This document shows, piece by piece, positions 1-9,300 of a stretch of 14,532 nt of DNA. Source of the stretch: Eubacteriales Family XIII. Incertae Sedis bacterium (GTDB taxonomy: Bacteria > Bacillota > Clostridia > Peptostreptococcales > Anaerovoracaceae). The translations under genes and the position numbers were made by a program. The DNA is taken from contig JAISGB010000159.1 in the NCBI GenBank assembly GCA_031263335.1, positions 1 through 14,532 of the forward strand, written 5' to 3'. Under the pieces are notes generated by a model. That model saw only the letters and a program-made list of their open reading frames with translations, made no database searches and was not told where the DNA came from. How positions within the stretch are numbered: position 1 is the first letter of the stretch; every line of letters starts with the position of its first letter.

Positions 1-309
1 TCTGTTTACGAGTTCGGACAGGATCTCCCTTGTATCGTCCGCACTCAAAACGGCGACGTCCGCCGGCAGATCCGCGCAGACGGCATCCGTTTCCGTCGCG
101 CGATCCGAGCGGATCAATACAGCCGTCGCGCCGCGCGCGACGGCCGCGGCGGCGTAATCATGCCCGTCCGCCTTCGCGCCCGTGACGGCGACGAACAGAT
201 CGCCCGCCTTCGCGCGGCGGCTGTCAACGCAGATGCCCGTAATATCCGTATTGAGTTGTCCCCGCAGCAATCGATGTTCGACGCCGGCAAAAAGTTCTTT
301 TAATTCCAT
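1..309 (-). CDS. murE: MurE, UDP-MurNAc-tripeptide ligase, N-terminal part (runs off left edge)
   Basis: MurE is a cytoplasmic ATP-dependent ligase that adds the third amino acid (meso-diaminopimelate or L-lysine) to UDP-MurNAc-L-Ala-D-Glu during peptidoglycan synthesis. The 103 codons visible start with ATG at 309 (MELKELFAGVEHRLLRG) and stay open to base 1. They match the Mur ligase N-terminal, UDP-binding domain: the VDSRRAKAGDLFVAV stretch (about residues 28-42), then GAKADGHDYAAAAVARGA (about 44-61). The ATP-binding loop and the region that would tell the third amino acid lie outside the window. The gene follows purD by 30 bases with no terminator between, so read-through from the purine operon is likely. 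I see no good Shine-Dalgarno within 12 bases of the ATG; the nearest GGAG is about 16 bases upstream, so translation may depend on purD. MurF or MurT are less likely because the DSR and GxxxDGH pattern at this spacing is MurE-like. Confidence 0.85.
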   Translation of the reverse strand, partial: MELKELFAGVEHRLLRGQLNTDITGICVDSRRAKAGDLFVAVTGAKADGHDYAAAAVARGATAVLIRSDRATETDAVCADLPADVAVLSADDTREILSELVNR

Positions 310-339
310 AGGATCGGGTACGGTTCTCCGTTCAAAGGA

Positions 340-1623
340 CTACGCGCGATCATGATACACAATCCCGATGTCCGTTCGGTATTGCGCTTTCTCGAAGCTG
401 ATTTTCTTTACATTATTATACGCCTTTTCCCGCGCTTCGTCATGGGTTTTTCCCACGGCGGTCACGCTCAACACGCGGCCGCCCGCGGTCAGGAATTCAC
501 CGTTCGGCCCAAATTTCGTCCCCGCGTGAAAGACGACGATCCCCTCGTCCGTGTCGTCCAATCCGCTGATGGCCTTCCCCTTCTCGTACGCGCCGGGATA
601 ACCGCCGGACGCCATGACCACACAGACCGCGCGCGCGTCGTTCCAGACGATCTCCCGGCCGGCCAACCGATCCTCGGTTACGGCCTCGAAGATGTCGAGC
701 AGATCCGTATCCAAGCGACGCAGAACGGACTGCGCCTCCGGATCGCCGAAGCGGTTGTTGAATTCGATCACCTTGGGTCCCTCGTCCGTGATCATGAGTC
801 CGATAAACAGCACGCCTTTAAAATCGAGTCCGTCGGCGCGGAATCCCGCAAAGGTGGGGTTGAGTATGCGATCCGCTATCTGTTTTTCGAGCGTTTCATC
901 AAACACGAGGCTGGGCGAGTACGTCCCCATGCCCCCCGTGTTCGGGCCTTCGTCCCGATCGAATATCCGCTTGTAGTCCTGCGCGGACTCCATTGGAACG
1001 ATGGCGCTGCCATCCACGAAACAGAGCACGGACGCTTCCACGCCGCGCAGATATTCCTCCACGACGATCTTGTCGCCCGCCGCGCCGAACACGCGGTCGT
1101 CCATCATATCCCGGACGGCGCGTTCCGCTTCCTCCGCGTTTTGCGCGATCACCACACCCTTGCCCGCCGCGAGTCCGTCGGCCTTCAACACCATGGGATA
1201 GCCGAATACCCCGATCTTCGATCGCAACTCCTCCCGATCGGTGAATTCCAAATAGCCCGCCGTGGGGATGCCGTGCCGCGCGAGGAAGCGCTTCGTGAAG
1301 GACTTGCTGGCCTCGAGCCGGGCGCATCGTTCGTTCGGCCCGAACACCGGTATGCCCAACGCTTCTATGCGATCCGTCAATCCCTTCGCCAAGGGGACTT
1401 CCGGACCGATCACGACGAGATCCGGCGCCTCTCGCGCCGCCAAGGCCGTCACGGCTTCCGTATCCTCCGCGTCCGTATCCGCGCATCGCGCGATTTGCGC
1501 GATGCCGGCGTTGCCGGGAACGCACAGGATTTCGCCCACCCTCGGGCTTTGGCTCAGCTTCCATGCGATGACGTGTTCCCGGCCGCCGCCACCCACGATC
1601 AGGATCTTCTTTTTCTTCATCAT
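340..1623 (-). CDS. purD: PurD, phosphoribosylamine--glycine ligase (GAR synthetase)
   Basis: PurD catalyses the second step of de novo purine synthesis in the cytoplasm, joining 5-phosphoribosylamine and glycine with ATP to give GAR. The protein is 427 aa, the usual length for a stand-alone bacterial PurD. Motifs in order: N-terminal loop ILIVGGGGREH (about residues 6-16), VIGPEVPLAKGL, the ATP-grasp strand PMVLKADGLAAGKGVVIA, the EEYLRGVEAS segment, NTGGMGTYSP, and the metal-binding VIEFNNRFGDPE. No key element is missing. Two adjacent ATG codons occur at 1623 and 1620; I chose 1623 because the GAGGGA sequence overlapping the purH stop is then well spaced. An in-frame codon at 1638 is possible but would lie inside purH. 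It is the seventh gene of the pur operon, 11 bases after purH, and murE follows closely. The stop is TAG. Confidence 0.96.
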   Translation of the reverse strand: MMKKKKILIVGGGGREHVIAWKLSQSPRVGEILCVPGNAGIAQIARCADTDAEDTEAVTALAAREAPDLVVIGPEVPLAKGLTDRIEALGIPVFGPNERCARLEASKSFTKRFLARHGIPTAGYLEFTDREELRSKIGVFGYPMVLKADGLAAGKGVVIAQNAEEAERAVRDMMDDRVFGAAGDKIVVEEYLRGVEASVLCFVDGSAIVPMESAQDYKRIFDRDEGPNTGGMGTYSPSLVFDETLEKQIADRILNPTFAGFRADGLDFKGVLFIGLMITDEGPKVIEFNNRFGDPEAQSVLRRLDTDLLDIFEAVTEDRLAGREIVWNDARAVCVVMASGGYPGAYEKGKAISGLDDTDEGIVVFHAGTKFGPNGEFLTAGGRVLSVTAVGKTHDEAREKAYNNVKKISFEKAQYRTDIGIVYHDRA

Positions 1624-1634
1624 CGTACCGTCCC

Positions 1635-3185
1635 TCAATGTTTGAAATGCCGCATACCCGTAAACACCATGGCGACCCCCAACTCATTGGCGCGCCTTAT
1701 GGAGTCCTCGTCGCGAACGGAACCGCCCGGCTGAATGACGGCCGCGACGCCCGCTTCCGCCGCCGCGGAAACGCAGTCGTCGAACGGAAAGAAGGCGTCC
1801 GAGGCCATCACCGAACCGTTGATGTCGCGGGACGACGCGTCGCCGTCCGTTCCCTTGATTGCGATCTCCGCAGAACCGATCCGGTTTGTCTGCCCCGGGC
1901 CGACGCCCAAGGTCATCTTGTCATAGGCGATGACGATGGCGTTTGATTTTACGTGCTTCACCACCTTCATGGCGAACTTCATATCCTCCCATTCCTTTTC
2001 CGTGGGTTGCTTGTCCGTGACGACGCGCAGATCTTCCTCTGCGTACAGGGCCGTATCCGCGTCCTGGATGAGTATGCCGCCGTCCACCTTTTTGATGTCG
2101 ATCCGTCCTGCGGGCGGTTGTTTCTCAATGTCGGGCAACTCCAACACGCGGATGTTCTGTTTTTTCTTCAGCTCGTCCAACGCCTCCGCCGTATAACCGG
2201 GCGCGATGACGATCTCAACGAATATCTTGTTGATCTCCTCCGCGGTTCGTCGATCCGCAATGCGGTTGAGCGCGATGACGCCGCCGAAGATGGACACCGG
2301 ATCGGCTTCATACGCCTTTTGATAGGCGCGCCGGATCTCGCTTGCGCTTCCGACGCCGCAGGGGTTCGCGTGCTTTACGGCTACCGCCGTCGGCTCGTCG
2401 AATTCCCTGAGCACGGCCAAGGCGCCGTTCGTATCGTTGATGTTGTTGAAGGACAGCTCCTTGCCGTGGAGCTGCTTGGCGTGTACCAAGGCGCCGCTCC
2501 ATGCCCGGATCTCACGATAATACCCGGCCTGTTGGTGCGGGTTTTCGCCGTACCGCAACGTCTGCATCTTTTCAAATGTGAAGGTGGGATTGTCGGGGAG
2601 GGGAATGTTCCGCTCCTCCCGCAGATAGTCCGCGATCATGGCGTCATAGGCTGCCGTATGCTCAAAGACCTTGAGCGCCAATCTGTACTTGGATTCATAA
2701 GCAAGGCCGCCCGTTTCCTTGAGTTCCGCGATCACCGCCCCGTAATCCGAGGGATCGCAGACGACGACGACGTCCTTGTGGTTCTTTGCCGCAGATCTGA
2801 GCATGGTCGGGCCGCCGATGTCGATGTTCTCGATCGCGGAGGCCAACCCGGCGTCCGGCTTCGTGATGGCGGCCTTGAAGGGATAGAGGTTGATGGCCAC
2901 GATGTCGATGGGGCCGATGCCCAGCTCCGACAGCTGTTTCATATGCGATTCCCTGTCGCGCATGGCCAATATCCCGCCGTGGATCGACGGATGCAGGGTC
3001 TTTACGCGGCCGTCCAAGCACTCCGGAAATCCCGTGATTTCGGAAACGCCGACGACCTTCAAGCCCGCCTCCTCGAGCGTCCTGTGCGTGCCGCCCGTGG
3101 AGACGATCTCCGCCCCCAATGCCGACAGCTCGCGCGCGAACTCCGCAACGCCCGTCTTGTCCGATACGCTGATCAATGCTCTCAT
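1635..3185 (-). CDS. purH: PurH, bifunctional AICAR formyltransferase / IMP cyclohydrolase
   Basis: PurH performs the last two steps to IMP: it formylates AICAR using 10-formyl-tetrahydrofolate and then closes the ring. The 516-aa protein has the normal two-domain layout. The N-terminal cyclohydrolase (MGS-like) domain shows [10 protein letters not shown] at the start, [14 protein letters not shown] (about 29-42) and [14 protein letters not shown] (about 60-73). The C-terminal transformylase domain shows [19 protein letters not shown], the catalytic KHANPCGVG with Lys and His near residues 251-252, then KSNAIVIA and [10 protein letters not shown], and SDAFFPFDD close to the end. I placed the start at ATG 3185 ([12 protein letters not shown]), which fits the family and has GGGAAG 5 bases upstream. 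A GTG two codons earlier (3191) is an alternative. The gene is preceded by a 73-base gap after purN, the longest in the operon, so a secondary promoter there is possible, though I see no convincing -35. Confidence 0.96.
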   Translation of the reverse strand: MRALISVSDKTGVAEFARELSALGAEIVSTGGTHRTLEEAGLKVVGVSEITGFPECLDGRVKTLHPSIHGGILAMRDRESHMKQLSELGIGPIDIVAINLYPFKAAITKPDAGLASAIENIDIGGPTMLRSAAKNHKDVVVVCDPSDYGAVIAELKETGGLAYESKYRLALKVFEHTAAYDAMIADYLREERNIPLPDNPTFTFEKMQTLRYGENPHQQAGYYREIRAWSGALVHAKQLHGKELSFNNINDTNGALAVLREFDEPTAVAVKHANPCGVGSASEIRRAYQKAYEADPVSIFGGVIALNRIADRRTAEEINKIFVEIVIAPGYTAEALDELKKKQNIRVLELPDIEKQPPAGRIDIKKVDGGILIQDADTALYAEEDLRVVTDKQPTEKEWEDMKFAMKVVKHVKSNAIVIAYDKMTLGVGPGQTNRIGSAEIAIKGTDGDASSRDINGSVMASDAFFPFDDCVSAAAEAGVAAVIQPGGSVRDEDSIRRANELGVAMVFTGMRHFKH

Positions 3186-3258
3186 ACTCACTTCCCTTTC
3201 TCTGTTTCATATTGTAATGTGGTTGCGCAACGGTCGCGCTATTAACTTAAGTTGAAAA

Positions 3259-3876
3259 TCATGCTCCGCATTCTTTTGTGAGGGACGCGCAGATCCGCGC
3301 CGTCGCCTCGACGATGATCTCGTGTTCGATCTCCAGTACGCGGGCCGCCAATGTCTCCGGGGTGTCGCCCTGCAACACCGGCGCGCTTCGCTGTAGGATG
3401 ATCTCCCCCGTATCCACGCCCTCATCCACGAAATGTACCGTCGCGCCGCTCTCGCCGTCCCCGGCATCCAAGACCGATCGATGCACGCGTTTCCCGTAAT
3501 AGCCTTTGCCGCAGTGCTTGGGGATCAGGGACGGATGGATGTTGATGACGCGCCCCTCGTAGGCTTTCACGACATCCGGGGGAAGGATGCTCATGTAGCC
3601 GGCGAGGACAATCATCCCCGTCTGCGCCTCCGCAAGCAGACGCAGGATTTCCGCCGTCCGCTCCGCTTCCCCGGGAAAGGATTCCGCGCCGACGACGGCC
3701 GCGTCGAGACCGGCCTTCGCCGCGCGCTCCAAGGCGCGGACGTCCGATCTGCTCGACAGCACGAGTCCGACGCGTGCGTTCCGTATGGCGCCGGATGCTA
3801 TGCCGTCCATGATCGCTTGCAGATTGCTGCCGCCGCCGGAAACCAAGACGGCGATATTGATCTTGTCCTCGCTCAT
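3259..3876 (-). CDS. purN: PurN, phosphoribosylglycinamide formyltransferase 1
   Basis: PurN transfers a formyl group from 10-formyl-tetrahydrofolate to GAR (third step of the purine pathway). The 205-aa protein begins with the phosphate-binding loop IAVLVSGGGSNLQAI (about 8-22). The active-site stretch INIHPSLIP supplies Asn112 and His114, and HFVDEGVDTG supplies the aspartate (Asp155), equivalent to Asn106, His108 and Asp144 of the E. coli enzyme. Between them is the insertion CGKGYYGKRVH, which I associate with clostridial PurN. The folate-dependent PurN, not the formate-using PurT, is therefore the enzyme encoded here, matching the folate-dependent PurH downstream. The ATG at 3876 lies 16 bases after the purM stop with only a weak GGGG upstream, so translational coupling to purM is likely. 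An EHEIIVEAT segment near the C-terminus fits the usual end of the domain. Confidence 0.95.
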   Translation of the reverse strand: MSEDKINIAVLVSGGGSNLQAIMDGIASGAIRNARVGLVLSSRSDVRALERAAKAGLDAAVVGAESFPGEAERTAEILRLLAEAQTGMIVLAGYMSILPPDVVKAYEGRVINIHPSLIPKHCGKGYYGKRVHRSVLDAGDGESGATVHFVDEGVDTGEIILQRSAPVLQGDTPETLAARVLEIEHEIIVEATARICASLTKECGA

Positions 3877-3892
3877 ATCGCGCGCCCCGACA

Positions 3893-5020
3893 TCATGCCC
3901 GAGCCTCCGCGATAAAGACCCCTTCGCCCGAGACGACGGAACCGATCACACGCGCGTCCTCTCCCGCTTCCTTTAAGATCGCAAGCGTGTTCTCCGCGTC
4001 CGCCCGCCGCGTGACGATCATGAAGCCGATCCCCATATTGAATGCGGCGAACATATCCCGTTCGGCGATCCGACCGTACCGCATGAGGACGTCGAATATG
4101 GGCGGCCTCGCCCACGCGCCCTTGTCTATCGCCGCACCCAACCCTTTGGGCAGGATCCGAGGGATGTTCTCGTAAAATCCGCCGCCCGTGATGTGCGCCA
4201 TGCCGGTCGGACGCGCGATTTTTCCCGCGCGGACCCGCGACAGCAGGGCCGTGACGGGCTTCGCGTAGATGCGGGTCGGCGTCAGCAGGGCTTCCCCCAA
4301 CGTGCCGTCAAGACCGTCCGGGCGATCATCCACCGTCAAGCCCGCCATCTCAAAGAACACCTTGCGCGCCAAGGAATATCCGTTGCTGTGGATGCCGGAC
4401 GACGGCAAGCCGATGATAAGGTCGCCCTCGTCGACGCGCGAACCGTCGATGATCTCGTCCTCGTCCGCCAAGCCCACGGCAAACCCGGCCAGATCGTAAT
4501 CGTCCGCGCCGTAAAACCCGGGCATCTCCGCCGTTTCACCCCCGATGAGCGCGCACCCGCTCAGTACGCAACCGTCGGCCACGCCCTTGACGATCCGCGC
4601 GATCTTCTCCGCGTTTACGCGGCCCGCAGCGATATAATCGAGGAAAAACAGCGGTCGCGCGCCCTGACAGAGGACGTCGTTGACACACATGGCGACCAAA
4701 TCCTGCCCCACCGTATCGTGTTTGTCCATGAGGATGGCGATCCGCAACTTCGTCCCCACGCCATCCGTGCCGGACACGAGTACGGGGGATTTCACACCGT
4801 CGAGATCCGGCTTGTACAGGCCGCCGAACCCGCCGAGTCCCGCGAGGACGCCGACGTTCATCGTCCGGCCGACGTGCGCCTTCATGAGGGATACGGCGCG
4901 TTCCCCCTCCTTCGTATCGACGCCCGCGTCCTTATAGGTCAACGTAGGCGCGGCGTCCGCGTCCCGGCGGATACGCGCTTCGGGATCGCCCCCCGTCTTT
5001 CGATCCGATGCTTCGCTCAT
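3893..5020 (-). CDS. purM: PurM, phosphoribosylformylglycinamidine cyclo-ligase (AIR synthetase)
   Basis: PurM closes the imidazole ring, turning FGAM and ATP into AIR (fifth step). The protein is 375 aa, slightly long for the family (about 340-350), because about 25 charged, probably disordered residues precede the conserved TYKDAGVD motif. Conserved features follow: [55 protein letters not shown] and [14 protein letters not shown], covering the AIRS N- and C-domains. The start chosen is the ATG at 5020, whose ATGA overlaps the purC stop by four bases, a standard sign of translational coupling. A TTG at 4942 would give MTYKDAGVD, the more typical family start, but it has no Shine-Dalgarno. 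In many clostridial operons purF sits directly before purM; here purC does. Confidence 0.95.
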   Translation of the reverse strand: MSEASDRKTGGDPEARIRRDADAAPTLTYKDAGVDTKEGERAVSLMKAHVGRTMNVGVLAGLGGFGGLYKPDLDGVKSPVLVSGTDGVGTKLRIAILMDKHDTVGQDLVAMCVNDVLCQGARPLFFLDYIAAGRVNAEKIARIVKGVADGCVLSGCALIGGETAEMPGFYGADDYDLAGFAVGLADEDEIIDGSRVDEGDLIIGLPSSGIHSNGYSLARKVFFEMAGLTVDDRPDGLDGTLGEALLTPTRIYAKPVTALLSRVRAGKIARPTGMAHITGGGFYENIPRILPKGLGAAIDKGAWARPPIFDVLMRYGRIAERDMFAAFNMGIGFMIVTRRADAENTLAILKEAGEDARVIGSVVSGEGVFIAEARA

Positions 5021-5724
5021 GCCCGCACCCGCTCCAATACGGCTTGGTAGGTCTCCTCCACCTTGCCCAGATCGCGGCGAAACCGATCCTTGTCCATCTT
5101 CTCGTTCGTCTCGATGTCCCAGAGACGACAGGTATCCGGCGACACTTCGTCGGCGAGGATGATCCGCCCGTCGGGCGTCTTGCCGAATTCGATCTTGAAG
5201 TCGATCAGTTTCAACCCCTTCGTCTCGAAGAAGTTTTTCATCACCTCGTTGACCTTACGCGTGTAGATTCTCACCCGGTCCAGATCCGCTTGGTCGGCAA
5301 GCCCCAACGCCAGAATGTGATCGTCGTTGATCAGCGGATCGCCCAATTCGTCTTTTTTGTAGGAAAACTCCAACGTGGGTTGCGCGAGCGGCGTACCCTC
5401 TTCCACGCCGTAGCGCTTCGAAAAGGAACCCGCCGCCGTGTTTCGGACGATCACCTCGAGCGGCAGGATGCGCACGGCCTTTACGAGCGTGTCGCGATCG
5501 CTCAGTTGCCGCACGAGATGGGTCGGCACACCCGCTTCCTCAAGCAGGGCAAAGACGATGTTGGACATGATGTTGTTGACCGCCCCCTTGCCCGCGATGG
5601 AACCCTTCTTCTCTCCGTTGAACGCCGTGGCGTCATCCTTGTAGGAAACGATAAAGAGATCCGGATCGTCCGTCGCGTAGACCTTTTTTGCCTTTCCTTC
5701 ATATAGTTGGTTTCTTTTTTCCAC
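5017..5724 (-). CDS. purC: PurC, SAICAR synthetase
   Basis: PurC joins aspartate to CAIR with ATP to give SAICAR (seventh step). The 235-aa protein has the normal length of the single-domain bacterial enzyme. Visible motifs are [12 protein letters not shown] near the N-terminus (nucleotide-binding loop), [29 protein letters not shown] (about residues 93-106), LIDFKIEFG and the metal/substrate-binding [13 protein letters not shown]. The start is a GTG at 5724, supported by an excellent AAGGAGG six bases upstream; translation as Met-Glu-Lys-Arg-Asn fits family members. It follows purE by 49 bases and overlaps purM by four bases, so purC and purM are expected to be co-translated. Confidence 0.96.
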   Translation of the reverse strand: MEKRNQLYEGKAKKVYATDDPDLFIVSYKDDATAFNGEKKGSIAGKGAVNNIMSNIVFALLEEAGVPTHLVRQLSDRDTLVKAVRILPLEVIVRNTAAGSFSKRYGVEEGTPLAQPTLEFSYKKDELGDPLINDDHILALGLADQADLDRVRIYTRKVNEVMKNFFETKGLKLIDFKIEFGKTPDGRIILADEVSPDTCRLWDIETNEKMDKDRFRRDLGKVEETYQAVLERVRA

Positions 5725-5773
5725 TCCGATCCTCCTTGTTAATGTGACGATTCAATCGTTTCATGATAATGGG

Positions 5774-6259
5774 TTAATGCGATTTTTGGAATTCCGCGTC
5801 GAGGCGCATCACCTCGCGCTCCATGCTCTCCTTGTAGATGCGCATCGCCTCGCGCAGTTCATCGTACCGCAGGGAGAGGATTTGGATCGCGAGCAGAGCG
5901 GCGTTCTCCGCTCCGTCTATCGCCACCGTGGCCACCGGGACGCCCTTGGGCATCTGCACGATCGAAAGCAGGGAATCCAGACCGTCCAATGTGGACGACT
6001 TGATGGGCAATCCGATGACGGGCAACGGCGTGTAGGCCGCCAAGATGCCGGCGAGGTGGGCGGCTTTTCCCGCCGCCGCGATGATCACCTCGACGCCGTT
6101 TTTTTCCGCTCCGCCCGCGAATTCCTCCGCTACGGACGGCGTCCGGTGCGCGGAGATGATCTTCGTCTCATATTCCACACGAAACGTGTCCAATATCCGT
6201 TCCGCCCGTTCAACCACAGGATAATCGGACTTGCTGCCCATGACGATGCCCACTTTCAT
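5774..6259 (-). CDS. purE: PurE, N5-carboxyaminoimidazole ribonucleotide mutase (class I type)
   Basis: PurE makes CAIR in the sixth step. The 161-aa protein shows VGIVMGSKSDYPV at the N-terminus (Ser11, Asp12), the active-site loop SAHRTP (residues 36-41), AAAGKAAHLAG, LPVIGLPIKSS and SIVQMPKGVPVATVAI. The SAHRTP loop and PVIGLPIKSS resemble the class I mutases that take N5-CAIR from PurK, not the class II AIR carboxylases, yet no purK is in the window. Many Clostridia seem to carry a PurE of this look, so class should be treated as likely, not settled. The start is ATG 6259 (MKVGIVMGSK), preceded by AAAGGGGAA at good spacing. A longer in-frame reading starting inside purL is not needed. It lies 70 bases after purL and 49 before purC. 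Confidence 0.95.
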   Translation of the reverse strand: MKVGIVMGSKSDYPVVERAERILDTFRVEYETKIISAHRTPSVAEEFAGGAEKNGVEVIIAAAGKAAHLAGILAAYTPLPVIGLPIKSSTLDGLDSLLSIVQMPKGVPVATVAIDGAENAALLAIQILSLRYDELREAMRIYKESMEREVMRLDAEFQKSH

Positions 6260-6329
6260 ATGAGGATTCCCCTTTCCCTGCAAGTAGTTTCGATACGGTT
6301 TTGATCCGCGTCCCGCAACGACCGCGGCG

Positions 6330-9300
6330 TCACCTGAAATAAGCCACGCCCGATTCGAATATCCCGGAATCGTAGTTGCCGGGGACGTTTTTGTACAGGT
6401 ACTCACCCACGCGCTCCGCGTGCCCCATCTTTCCGAACACCCGACCGTCGGGCGAGGTGATGCCTTCGATGGCCAGAACGCTGCCGTTGGGATTGTGATC
6501 GGCGTTCATCGTCGGATTGCCGGACGGATCGGCGTACTGCGTCGCGATCTGCCCGTTGTCCGCGAGTCGGGCCAAGGTCTCCGCGTCCGCGACGAACCGG
6601 CCTTCGCCGTGGGATACGGGCATGGAAAACACGTCTCCGACCTCCGCCCGCGCAAGCCAAGGCGACAACACGGAACTCACCCGCGTCCGTACGATCTTGG
6701 ATACGTGTCTGCCGATGGTGTTGTAGGTGAGGGTCGGCGCGCGCTCATCCGGATCGACGATGCGGCCATAGGGGACGAGACCCAATTTGATGAGCGCTTG
6801 GAACCCGTTGCAGATGCCCAATATCAAGCCGTCCCGCTGCTCCAATAACCGCGTGACCGCCTCTCGGATAAAGGGGTTTCTGAATACCGCCGTGATGAAT
6901 TTCGCGGAGCCTTCGGGTTCGTCGCCGCCGCTGAAACCGCCCGGCAACGCGATGATCCGGCTTTCGTCGATCGCTTTCGCCATGCGCCGAATGGATTCGT
7001 CCAAGGCGATCGCGTCCATGTTGACGAGATTGACGACGCGCACTTCCGCGCCCGCCCGCTCGAAGGCCGCCCTCGTATCCGCTTCGCAGTTCGTCCCGGG
7101 GAATACGGGCATGAATACCCGAGGTTTCGCGGCGACCGCATTGCGCGCGGAGACGGAAGCCCGCTTCACGTACGCGGGGACGCGCGCGTCCGCATTCCCC
7201 TGCTCGTCCTCGTCGTGTGCGCGCGGCGCGACCGTCGGGAATACACGCGCAAGCGGCGCATCCCATCCGGCCGCGATCTCGCTCAGGCGGATGATGATCG
7301 AATCGTAGGTACCCGTCTCCCGAGGATGCGATGCAACGTTCCCGAAGGGCTTCACTTCAATAACGCCGCTGTCGACGGTCTCGCCGATCACGCGAAAGTC
7401 GAGTCCTCCGAACAGCGCGGAGACATCTTCCTTTCCGTCCGTTTCGAGGATCAGACTGCCGTAGTCGGGCAGGACCAACTCGTCGTTTCGCACCGCGCGA
7501 ACGATCGCCCCGATGGAATTGCCGAGCGCCATCTTCGCGATGGCCGCAAAGACGCCGCCCCGTCCGATGGCGGAAGCGGAACAGATCTTCCCTTCCCGCG
7601 TCAAACGGCCGACGCGCTTCATGTTGAGTTTGAACTGTTCAAAATCGGGAATGCCGCGTTCGTCCTTGTTCGTATGGATCAGCGTCAGGATATTGCCGGG
7701 CCTCTTGAGTTCCGGGGAGAGCACCCTGCCCGCGTCGGTGACGGCGACCGCAAAGGATACGAGGGTGGGCGGCACATCGAGATGGTTGAAGGTGCCGGAC
7801 ATGCTGTCCTTCCCGCCGATGGCGGGCAACTCCAACGCCAATTGCGCCTTCAGCGCGCCGAGTATCGCCATGAAGGGCTTGGCCCAACGCGTGGGAACCT
7901 TGCCCAATTTTTCAAAATATTCCTGAAAGGTGAGACGGACGGAATCCGCGTCCCCGCCCATGCCCACGATCTTCGTCACGGAATCCAACACCGCGTAGAT
8001 GGCGCCGTGGTAGGGGCTTTGTTTCGAGAGCTTCGGATCGAATCCGTAGCTCATCAGCGTGACGGTATCCGTGTCGCCCCGCAACGTCGGCAACTTCGCG
8101 GCCATGCCGAGGGCCGGCGTCATCTGCGTCGCGCCGCCGAGCGGCATGAGTACGCTGCCGCGCCCGATCGTGCTGTCGAAGCGCTCCGTCAAACCCCTTT
8201 TTCCGCATACATCCGGACTGTCCATTGCGGAGAGCAGATTTTCTTTCGTCGCGGGCATGTCGACCGTTTCATATGGGAGTTCGCCGAGAACGGGGAACTC
8301 CAAGTTCCTTACGCGTACCGCCCGCTCGGGATTTACGCCGTTTGTGTCGAGGAAGTCCCTCGACAGATCGAGGATGACATCTCCCCGCCAAGTCATGCGG
8401 AATCTGCCGCTGTCCGTGATCTTCGCGACGGCGGTCGCCTCCGTGTTCTCCTCCCACGCGTATCGCGTGAATTCTTCCAAGTCCTTCCTGTCGATGACCA
8501 CGGCCATACGTTCCTGTGATTCGGATATGGCCAATTCCGTTCCGTCAAGGCCGTCATATTTCTTGGGAACCTTGTCGAGGTTGACGTCCGCGCCGGCCGC
8601 CAGTTCGCCGATGGCGACGGATACGCCGCCCGCCCCGAAGTCGTTGCATTTTTTGATGAGGCGCGTCACCTCGGGACGTCGAAACAGCCGTTGGATGTTC
8701 CGCTCCACCGGCGGATTGCCCTTCTGGACTTCCGCGCCCGCCGTGAGGATGGACTCCTCATTGTGGACCTTCGACGAACCTGTCGCCCCGCCCAATCCGT
8801 CCCGTCCCGTCCTGCCGCCGACGATGAGGACGATATCCCCCGGCGTCGGTCGTTCCCGCCGCACACAGTCCGCGGGCGCCGCGCCGATGACCGCCCCTAT
8901 CTCCATGCGCTTCGCCACATAGCCCTCATCGTATATTTCATCCACGAGTCCCGTGGCCAGACCTACCTGATTGCCATAGGTGCTGTAACCCTTTGCCGCG
9001 CCCCTCGTGATCTGATATTGGGACAGCTTGCCCGGCAGGGTATCCCGCATGGACGCGCGCGGGTCTCCGCTGCCCGTGACGCGCATGGCCTGATAGACAT
9101 AGGCCCTGCCCGACAGCGGATCGCGGATCGCGCCGCCCAGACAGGTGGCCGCGCCGCCGAAGGGTTCGATCTCCGTCGGATGGTTGTGCGTTTCGTTCTT
9201 GAACATGACCAACCAGTCTTCTTCGCGAACCTTGTCCCGGCCGTCGGCATCGTCCTCTCGGATCCGCGCCTTCACGCGGATGCTGCACGCATTGATCTCC

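Noticed and set aside
352..1734. Long plus-strand reading frame of 460 codons opposite purD
   Set aside because: It is antisense to a clear purD, has no recognisable domain, and its composition (many Arg, His) is typical of the reverse complement of GC-rich coding DNA.
1953..3245. Plus-strand reading frame of 430 codons opposite purH
   Set aside because: Mirror of purH codons; no ribosome site, no known motif.
5747..5759. Small palindrome ACGATTCAATCGT between purE and purC
   Set aside because: A 6-bp stem with one-base centre and no T-run in a short gap; too weak to call a feature.
6260..6406. N-terminal extension of PurE into purL
   Set aside because: MKVGIVMGSK at 6259 is the standard start and has a proper ribosome site; the extension translates purL's 3' end in another frame.
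7215..8519. Plus-strand reading frame of 434 codons opposite purL
   Set aside because: Same shadow effect; purL motifs are intact on the other strand over this whole span.
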